64,000 bases of DNA from assembly GCF_030273125.1 (NCBI RefSeq), contig NC_081525.1, forward strand, positions 27,649,818-27,713,817, read 5' to 3'. The DNA comes from Centropristis striata. Taxonomy: Eukaryota; Chordata; Actinopteri; Perciformes; Serranidae. Every line of letters starts with the position of its first letter. The first letter of the stretch is position 1. Shown here piece by piece: positions 56,668-64,000 of the stretch. The notes beneath the pieces were generated by a model. It saw nothing but the letters and a program-made list of their open reading frames with translations, searched no databases and was not told the origin of the DNA. The translations under genes and the position numbers were made by a program.

Positions 56668-56834
56668 TACAACCCCAATTCCAAAGAAGTTGGGATGTTG
56701 TGTGCAATGTAAATAAAAACACAATGCAAATCCTTTTTCACCTACATTGATACAGTACAAAGAGTTCTGAATTTGATGCATTCTGTTTTATGCTGTTTCT
56801 TCAGCATCCCAACTTCTTTGGAATTGGGATTGTA
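56668..56834. mobile_element. TA-flanked short MITE (CAACCCCAATTCCAAAGAAG)
   Basis: TA at 56668-56669 and 56833-56834 flank a 163-bp element. Its first 28 bases, starting CAACCCCAATTCCAAAGAAG, differ from the reverse complement of its last 28 at one position (CAATCCCAATTCCAAAGAAG). The TA target and shape suit a Tc1/mariner-type MITE. This end sequence is abundant in fishes. Confidence 0.85.
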
Positions 56835-57369
56835 CATACACTAGCGCCTGCAGAGAGTCCCCAAGCATAATCCTCAGGCGTCTATGATGTATACTTCTGC
56901 TGTTGCAACTATTGTAAATCTCTACATCTCGGGCATTATTGAAAATATTGAGTTGTACCGGTCTTGACAGATATAGGATTTCTATCATAAACACCTTTGC
57001 TTTTCAGAGGATACAGTTTTTATCCATTTCCATTCCTACAATGTTCATTATTCATTACAAACAGTGCATCCGGAATTGTAACCACCATGTATAGCAAACA
57101 GCCACACGGCCTTTATTTACTTTATATCTAAGCTTACCACCTTAAAGCTTATGCCTAAACATAAAAGTCTTTAAACAAGCTTGTCTTGTGGGTCATATTT
57201 TGGCTTGTGTTATATTGCTTCTGTTTGTTTATAGCACTCAGTGCTGCTGTGGGCAATAGTGGTTTATTTTTGGTTTATCTTTGGATAAAGATTCAATGCA
57301 GATATTTTCAAACACAGTCACACTTTTTTTTTCTTTTTTACCTGGAATCTGACATAAATGGGAGATCCA
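56835..57369. other. Unassigned DNA
   Basis: Nothing recognised. Confidence 0.3.
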
Positions 57370-57822
57370 CACTGCAAAAAGGTGTGCCTAAAAACAAGAT
57401 AAAAACATTAAATCTGAGGGAAATGATCTTGCTGCAGGACAGATCATTTCACTTGATAAGATTTCTTAAATTAAGAGTATTGAATCTAGAAATAAGCATG
57501 TTGAACGCTTAAAATAAGAAATGAACTCTTAAAACAAGGTAAATTAAAGCTGCAAGCAGCGATGAACTGGCCCGAACAGAGTGCACTGTGAATTATTTGG
57601 TTCTTGTCAAGATAAAAAAAACTTTAGATTTAGAAGTATTAGATAATTCATCTTTTTTTAAGAGTTAATTTCTCATTTTAAGCGTTCAACATGCTTATTT
57701 CTGGATTTAACAATCTTAATTTAAGATATCTTGTCAAGTTAAATTATCTGTCCATGCAGCAAGATCATTTCCCTCAGATTTAGTGTTTTTATATTGTTTT
57801 TAGACACATCTTTTTTGCAGTG
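57370..57822. mobile_element. Fold-back MITE with a foreign core
   Basis: Almost the whole 453 bp is one long inverted repeat: CACTGCAAAAAGGTGTGCCT at the left against CACTGCAAAAAAGATGTGTC (reverse complement of the right end). Both arms continue through 'ctgagggaaatgatcttgct' and 'agcatgttgaacgcttaaaa' blocks. The centre (about 57545-57600) holds AAAGCTGCAAGCAGCGATGA and 'cccgaacagagtgca', text that begins another teleost repeat, so a fragment inserted at the loop. Confidence 0.8.
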
Positions 57823-59430
57823 CACATACAGCATCCTCCCCACATTAGCACATCATGCTATCTGCACCACATCAAATAATGGTCACCCTTCAGAGCGAGT
57901 CAGAGGTGCAGTGTTTGGGAGAGCAGCAGACACACACTGCTTCCCTGTCCTCACCAGGGGGTGGGGTTGGGTTACAGATACGTTTTAGGACTGTATTGAC
58001 TGGCCTGTTTTACACAGCTGCTTCAGCATGGTCCTCAGCAGGAACATTAGATGAGGACTGCTGTAGATTTTGTGTACTGTTAATGGTCACAGTAAGATAA
58101 TCAAGTAATGAGAAGTATCTAGCCAACAGTCTGTCTCAAAAAGTTAGTGTGTGTGTGTCGAAAATTAAGTAGGATGATCGACTCGGACACACAAGCACAC
58201 ACATTTCTGTGTATGCATATGCATGGTACTACCACCTGGCTCTACACAGTCGTGTAGCGCCATTCTCCTGAACAACACATATGCCAGTGTGTTCAGTCCA
58301 GTGGCCAGAGTGGCAGCTCCGAGGTTTGGGCTGAGCAGCGGGCATCGTGCCCTTCATGGTCGTGACAGATGGAGCCAGTAGAGACGCGAGGCTATTACAG
58401 AGGACGGGGAGGGGAGGGCTGGGGGAGAACGAAGGGAGCAGAAATGAGTTAGGGAGAGGGGGGAAACCAGAGTAAGAGGAAAAGTGGAAAAAGAGCATGA
58501 TTGAAAAGGAGAGACTAAGATTGAGACCAGGGTGAGGGCAAATTAGTGCAGGATAGAGAGGGAGAGGAAGAGGAAGAGCTAAAGGAGACAAGGAGCTGAA
58601 ACAATCAGGCAGACGAGAAACAAAGGATAAAGAAATAATGAGAGGGGAAATAGTCAAGTAAAAAAAAAGCAGGAGTCAGTAAAGGGGCGAGATAGCTGCA
58701 GAACAAAAGGGGATTTTAAAGACGGCTTTTAACATTGACCCACCAGAGATCGGCCTCATGAGGTGCATGTTGTATTGCCAAGTGGGATCCTGAACATTCA
58801 TGCAAACTTGTTTGTAGCACTGGCCACCTCTGCTCTGAGCAGATTAGTCTGCAGAAGTGCTTTGCCTCCAGTCTGCCTCCCACTGCCAAGTAAATGGAAT
58901 GACTGAGAAATAATTACTTTCTGCTCAGTCTAATAAGCAAAAAAGGAATACAGATGGAGGTAGAGGGAAAAGCAGATAATGTGGGCCTCAAGTCAAGGAC
59001 ACAGACAGGCACGCGGGCCAATAAATCTGGATCTGAGAGCGTTCGGACCAATCAAATCCTATTATGAACAATAGCCAGTTGGGCCCATTACCAAGATGGC
59101 ATATCATTATGACGGCTGCCCATTAAGAACAAATTGGAAAAATTACAAACTCACTATCAATGACGAAATAGTAGCAGCGCAACTGGCAAAGAAAACTTCC
59201 CCTTAGTCATGAAAATTCTATAAAAATGAAATGCATTGGAATGCTTCTCGTACAGTATGTTGTCAGCAGTATTGTCTTCTCAGTCTAATAAAACACAACA
59301 ATTTTGTTGTATAGAAGCAAAAAGAAGAAAAGTATTGTTTGACTTAGTTGTTGGACTTCCCTTTTCTATTGTTGTAGCTTCCGATGTAATTCTTAGTGAT
59401 TTGCCTAAGTAAGGGGTGGTCTGCTGTTCA
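57823..59430. other. Unassigned DNA with a purine-rich tract
   Basis: 58385-58680 is GA-rich on the + strand and yields a serine/proline/leucine-rich minus-strand frame of no coding value. 58880-59200 is balanced in composition and free of repeats, so it may be a conserved non-coding block. This was not tested. Confidence 0.35.
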
Positions 59431-59658
59431 ATTATTACATTATCAGGACTTGCGAAATAAAGGCTAACCTGATAATGTAATAACCTCCCATTAATGTTAT
59501 ACTTTCTTACATTATTGGTAAAAAAGTGTATTACATTATTGCGAAATGCACTTTATTACATTATCGGGAAGTTATTACATTATCAGGTTTTATTACTTTT
59601 TCAACGGACTCAAGTGCAGATTGTTATTACATTATCAGGAATTTATTATATTATCAGG
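59431..59658. mobile_element. Cluster of TTATTACATTATCAGG motifs
   Basis: Eight exact or near copies of TTATTACATTATCAGG occur in 228 bp (about 59431, 59506, 59529, 59553, 59572, 59624, 59643, plus the complement at 59468). Most are direct and one is inverted. It looks like the multi-binding-site interior of a non-autonomous DNA element. Outer ends were not resolved. Confidence 0.5.
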
Positions 59659-60553
59659 TTCTACAACGCTTCATGTTGTCTGCTATCGCTATGCTGCATC
59701 GTTGCAGTGTGTTACGTCTGCTCCCTTGTGTTGTTCGTTAAAGATAACGCGATGCTCCCGTAAAATCCAAACAGTTTAGTTACTGATAAACAAAGTTAAA
59801 AGTTAACGAAATGGCGAAGCTGTGGAATATAAAGGTAACATTTAGATTGATAACTTTGCTTTTGTTTTCGTAAGCTTTATGAGTGATTTGATTGCTTATG
59901 TTCACATGGGAAAAAGAAAAAAAAATTACAACCCAGTACTATTGAGTATCTTCTTCAGTTTCAGTGAAGACTCAGCACACTGGATGCAGCATCATGATGC
60001 TGCATGAGACACGACTGTCTGGTAGCACCAGTACACACACAGACAGCTGCACACACACAAACTCTCACTTACACTGCTACAACCACATCAGGGCGCCTTT
60101 GGATATCTCCTCTGTTCTTTTCCTGCCCTTGTTTGCTCACCAAAACCCCCAAGCTTTGTTGCTTCTATGGCCTTTGTCCTTTCTTTACAAATGCAGCATG
60201 CACCACCTCGCAGCTTCTAACCAGATCACTGTTTCCGTGCCATGACCTATTTACCCACAGTGCCTCTCAAACCACTAACAGCTTGCCTACTCAGGGTGGA
60301 AAGCCACTGAACCCTCTTGCCCCAAGCTTTGGTCATCACCCAGCATTTCAGTGAGCATTAATGTCACAGTCAAAGAGCAATGGCCACGATTTCCAAACCA
60401 AAGAAAACATTTATCCTACCAAGAGGTGGTCATTTTAAAGGCCTCCTCCAATTAAAGTCAAGTTTTTAACCCTGTTTTATAGATGCTAAAATGTATAATG
60501 AGCAGAATAAGAAGTGAACACATTGGCTGAGCATATCATAATGCGTGTAAATG
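59659..60553. other. Unassigned DNA
   Basis: No bounded repeat or convincing exon was seen. Confidence 0.3.
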
Positions 60554-60928
60554 TGTATCATTCGTTCTTTCCATTTTCAATTGGCAATCAAAAGTCAAAT
60601 AATGAAAAATTACTGGTTATTTTGTTATTTGTTTTTTATTATAACACAAAAAATGCTTGTTTTTCCACATTTCAATATTAGGCTCAGATCAAAAATACGA
60701 AATGGAAAAACGGGCACAAGGACTGAATTTGATTTTGATTCCAAGCGAGCTGACATGAAGGATAAACATTTTACTGTCATTCTTTCTCACTTTTTTCAGT
60801 ATAAATGCACTTGAATTTCATATTTGTATTTTGTATTTTTGATCTGAGCCTAATATTAAAATATGAAAAAACAACAGGTTTTTGTGTTATAATAAAAACA
60901 ACTGAAAATGGAAAGAACGAATGATACA
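60554..60928. mobile_element. Fold-back element with perfect 25-bp ends
   Basis: TGTATCATTCGTTCTTTCCA plus TTTTC at the left is the exact complement of the right end (GAAAATGGAAAGAACGAATGATACA). The arms extend over about 130 bp, through 'aatattaggctcagatcaaa'/complement, with an interruption on the left. The middle (about 60700-60790) is unpaired. No TSD was resolved and there is no coding frame. Confidence 0.8.
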
Positions 60929-61053
60929 TGAATTTATCATGAGCATATGAATCATAGCAGAGTTTTTTTTTTCATATTTTAAAATACTTAAAAATCTGGA
61001 GAAGGTATTCAAAGCTTTAAAAGTATCCCTTTTGTAAAAATTTCAACCATACT

Positions 61054-61144
61054 GTTGCACATGTGACACCTGTATGTCTCTTTGTCAGGGCAGCTGGTGC
61101 TCAGTAGCCCTGACAAAGAGACATACTGGTGTCATATGTGCAAC
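61054..61144. repeat. 91-nt near-perfect hairpin
   Basis: Two 38-nt arms (61054-61091 and 61107-61144) pair with only two mismatches around a 15-nt loop, AGCTGGTGCTCAGTA. The left arm contains GTATGTCTCTTTGTCAGGGC. In size and shape it resembles a pre-miRNA or a very small MITE. It also overlaps an exon-like acceptor/donor pair (tctctttgtcag ... CACAG|gtgaat). Which interpretation is right cannot be told from sequence alone. Confidence 0.8.
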
Positions 61145-61358
61145 ACAGGTGAATTAAACACCTTTCATGACCTTTTGCCTCAGATACAATCAGTTACATT
61201 ACAAAGTCACATGTTGTACTGTGGAAAACCTCTTAACACCACACTACTGAGGCTTCTCACCCCTGGTAACCTTACATCCCATTAAAGACAAAAAGAAAAG
61301 AAGTGGCCAGGTTAGGAGAAAATGCATAACAGAAGCATGATGGACAAAGGTGTAGTGA
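61145..61358. other. Unassigned, protein-like fragments
   Basis: A frame continuing from the hairpin reads 'MCNTGELNTFHDLLPQIQSV', then 'LNTTLLRLLTPGNLTSH', to a stop at 61283-61285. It looks weakly protein-like but has no support. Confidence 0.25.
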
Positions 61359-61553
61359 AGCATTATAACCAAGGTTGCATTAAAGAATGCAAAGTTCATA
61401 ACTGCCAGTAACTGCCAGAGAAAGCTTCACTACAACAGCAAGGACAAGCCAGCAACTTCATTTGCAAGGCAGCAAATTATTGAAACTCAACCTGAAATCA
61501 AACTTCCTTCCACACCCTCCATCAAAAAGGATCCAACCTTTTCCAACTGGACT
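61359..61553 (+). CDS. Candidate penultimate exon, unidentified
   Basis: An open frame (preceded by TGA at 61356) reads RKLHYNSKDKPATSFARQQI, then IETQPEIKLPSTPSIKKD and PTFSNWT, and reaches a consensus donor ACT|gtgagt in phase 0. The true 5' limit of the exon is unknown, since acceptors here are pyrimidine-poor (…actgccag at 61418 is one choice). Its phase agrees with the candidate terminal exon at 62250. No family recognised. Confidence 0.28.
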
Positions 61554-61898
61554 GTGAGTAATGTAACTAGGCATGGATAAGCAATCAGCAAGGACTTTAA
61601 CTACAAAGGATTTGACCTGTAATTAATGATTTGGTGTATATGTGTGTTTTTTAGTATATTTGCTGTGATATTCGTATAGCTACATCATTCGAGGTTGTAT
61701 GTTAATCTTGCTTTATACAAACAGTCAGTCTTATATGCAACTAACTTTACTAACCTTTCATTTGCTCACATACTGATTTACACATAATATACTTTGAATT
61801 GGCTGTAACACAGACACAGTTTTGCAGAGCAGCTCACACAGCCACCAGGCCTAGTCATCCCCTCACAGCATGAGTTTTATGACTCTTTGTGTGATGAG

Positions 61899-61900
<2 letters not shown>

Positions 61901-61938
<38 letters not shown>
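61901..61938. repeat. (AC)19 microsatellite
   Basis: Uninterrupted AC run inside the putative intron. Confidence 0.97.
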
Positions 61939-61940
<2 letters not shown>

Positions 61941-62249
61941 TTCCCTCCCTTTTGTAAGCCTACACTAGATTAGACTCTTTGTAGACCTCTATACTCCATA
62001 GATGTGTGCTTTATTTGCTTTACTTTACTTTTGATTACAAATGCTGTCTATTTAATGTTGTACACTGTGAATGATATGTTAGCCTCTTCTGTGTCAAGAA
62101 TTCCCAATTCCTTCAACCACTAATAAATGTAAATATGGTAATTTGATTATAATTATATTCAAAATAATTAATCAGTGTTCCAAATTGAGTTTAGTAACTT
62201 GAGATTGAGATTGATTTAGGTGAATTGGCTATCTTTTTCTGTTTTACAG

Positions 62250-62303
62250 GTGGTGCCCCAACGAGCTGACTTAGAGCAAATCAAGTCATATTATTTATTA
62301 TAA
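62250..62303 (+). CDS. Candidate terminal exon, unidentified
   Basis: A good acceptor (tatctttttctgttttacag) precedes VVPQRADLEQIKSYYLL and a TAA at 62301-62303. It joins the exon ending at 61553 in phase 0. It is short, so chance is a real possibility. Confidence 0.28.
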   Translation: MVPQRADLEQIKSYYLL

Positions 62304-62631
62304 TTATTTATGATAATTATTAATAATTCTGATAGCCATCTTACCACACTTTTGAACTGTGAGATCCACACAAGTGTTGCTCAGGTTCATCCTTACATAT
62401 TTGATATCCTTATGGGAGGGATAGCATTTATTGTAATGCCCTTTTATTTACATATTTGATGCCCTGTGCAAGGTATCATTTGTTCATAAAAGAGGCATCC
62501 TTCATTCCCAAGAATAATAATAAGATGACAGGATAAGGCCACTGATTGTGGGTTATTGGGGGCCTTTAGATGGCGGAGGTCCAGTGCTGGATATTTTCCA
62601 AGTTGTGTATGATAAACACAACATTTGGACA

Positions 62632-62672
62632 AAAGCGTCTGGTAAATGATATGTAATGTAATGTAATGTAAC
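62632..62672 (+). mobile_element. Retroposon 3' tail with AATGT repeats
   Basis: 'gacaaaagcgtctggtaaat' followed by ATGTAATGTAATGTAATGTA, a variant of the tail at 11185 and 21470. Confidence 0.65.
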
Positions 62673-64000
62673 ATCATTTGACAGTATCTAACCTATTACA
62701 GTACATTGTACTGTATTTGGTGTGCAGCATAAAGGTGGGGATTTTTGTTGTATTGTTTTTTTAATGTTCTTATTTAATTTATGTGATGGCAATGAAATTA
62801 TAGTCATGCTGTATGCAGTCTGCCCACATGCTGAAAATAATGACTCCAAAGCCCACATGAGAAATAATCGTTGTAATATTTAATCCTACTTCCCCTCAAG
62901 AATGACCTTCCGAAAGGGTCCTGTTATGTTCAACTGCTGGGACATTTCCATATCCTTTCTGGGTATGTCAACATGTCAGCCACAGTGCAAGGCTTCCTGT
63001 CAGCGCGGCATAATGACTCTTTTATCTGTTCATCTTTTCATTTATTTATGATGATGACAGTGTACTGGCACATGCTCAGCATGCTCGGAAATCGTAAGGG
63101 GACTAATTAGTTGGCGTTTTCGTAGGGGGTTGAGAGCATTACACAGCCTCCAGTTTGGTTTAAATTCAGGTAATGACTATCAGAGTGTGTGTGCGGCGAT
63201 GGTGAGGGCTGAGTTCTGCCACCCGTCTGCCAGGCACTGCTGTGACGGGGGCATGTTTAAAACCTGGCAAACCAGCCTCGTCACCTGGCACCCTGGTCCC
63301 TCATCGGCCTCAAGGTCATCAAGCTTGGCACACTGCGTCAAAAAGCTGGAGGGGAGAGTGTGAGAGGCATCCCTGAACAGTCGTGATGGGCTGCCATGTT
63401 GAAGCAGGGGTCCCTCTTCGCCTGCAGCAATCTAAATCCTACCCTTTTTATTCACACACACACACAGCTTCAACATCCTTGAACAGGCTGACGTCACTCC
63501 TTTTACTAGAATCAGATAGCTATTTAAATAAGCGTGATGTGATTTGATGTACATTGACTATGAATCTCTCTATTGATGTCTTTGTCGAGCACGGCTGTGT
63601 AATCAGGCAATGCCATTTGGAGGAGATTGGAAGGAGGGCATAGATTTAAAGCTCCGTTTAGTCTGTCTGGAATTTAGATCTACAAAGGGTTAATGAAGTG
63701 GACGGATGCACTAACACCCACCAGCATCACCTCCTTGCCCATTCCGTCTCAAATCCACTGTCACATCTCTTATCCTCATTTACCTCTCCATTTAACCTTT
63801 CTTTTGCAGTTTTGTCATAATTGCGTGGATGAGTTCAAAGAGTCTTTAGGGTTCGCCCAGCTCTGATTTAACCTGTGGATATAAATCTGAGGTTATTTGA
63901 CATGTATGTGCAGGCATGTATGATAGTATAGAGAGAGAATAAAAGCTCAGGATGAGCTGCGGTGATCCTGGATGCCATTCATATCCACAATCTCATATCA
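62673..64000. other. Unassigned DNA
   Basis: 63000-63180 and 63600-63900 have balanced, repeat-free sequence that may be conserved non-coding DNA. No exon or repeat boundary was seen. Confidence 0.3.

Noticed and set aside
58229..58657. 142-codon minus-strand frame rich in Ser, Pro and Leu.
   Set aside because: It follows a purine-rich tract on the + strand, so the composition explains the open frame.
1..64000. CRISPR arrays, prophage or bacterial defence systems.
   Set aside because: The repeats, SINEs, LTRs, microsatellites and GT-AG intron show vertebrate nuclear DNA. No regularly spaced direct repeats with unique spacers were seen.

Overview
The window looks like nuclear DNA from a ray-finned (teleost) fish. 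It is AT-rich and gene-poor, with no bacterial-type operons. It is packed with repeat classes typical of teleosts: PIF/Harbinger, hAT-like and Tc1/mariner-like non-autonomous elements, tRNA-derived SINEs, short LINE 3' tails, solo LTRs and many long dinucleotide microsatellites. Most open reading frames are short chance frames or lie in repeats. Family names come from terminal repeats, target-site duplications (TSDs) and tail motifs read by eye, not from a database search.

Layout. 0-5 kb: an 847-bp hAT-like element, an LTR fragment, a TG-rich minisatellite and a fold-back element. 6.5-8.2 kb: two phase-compatible possible exons around a 0.8-kb inverted-repeat element. 8.7-19.6 kb: a MITE next to a broken SINE, other inverted-repeat elements and sparse unassigned DNA. 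19.6-21.4 kb: a solo LTR with a perfect 5-bp TSD, then two Harbinger-like elements abutting at one shared TAA. 23.6-24.6 kb: a Tc1-like end and a Harbinger element that keeps a broken transposase segment. 26-30.7 kb: two SINEs, and an apparent hAT-like element with a Harbinger MITE nested in it. 30.8-31.5 kb: the best gene candidate, three short-intron exons on the + strand ending in a stop codon. 33.4-35.5 kb: a decayed, unidentified protein-coding region. 38.3-39.1 kb: a minus-strand sequence present once with a GT-AG intron and once without it. 43-51 kb and 55-56 kb: a nested pile-up of elements. Two dispersed repeats, here called R1 and R2, each occur twice in inverted orientation, and their empty copies date the SINE, LTR and MITE insertions in the filled copies. 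A small U2 snRNA-derived retrocopy sits inside one of those MITEs. 56-62 kb: further fold-back elements, a cluster of a 16-bp motif, a near-perfect hairpin and a possible two-exon gene end.

No complete gene can be called. The coding candidates are unidentified, rest on splice-site and phase logic only, and would be tested by RNA-seq or protein alignment. The insertion histories are the best supported statements, because filled and empty sites can be compared inside the window.
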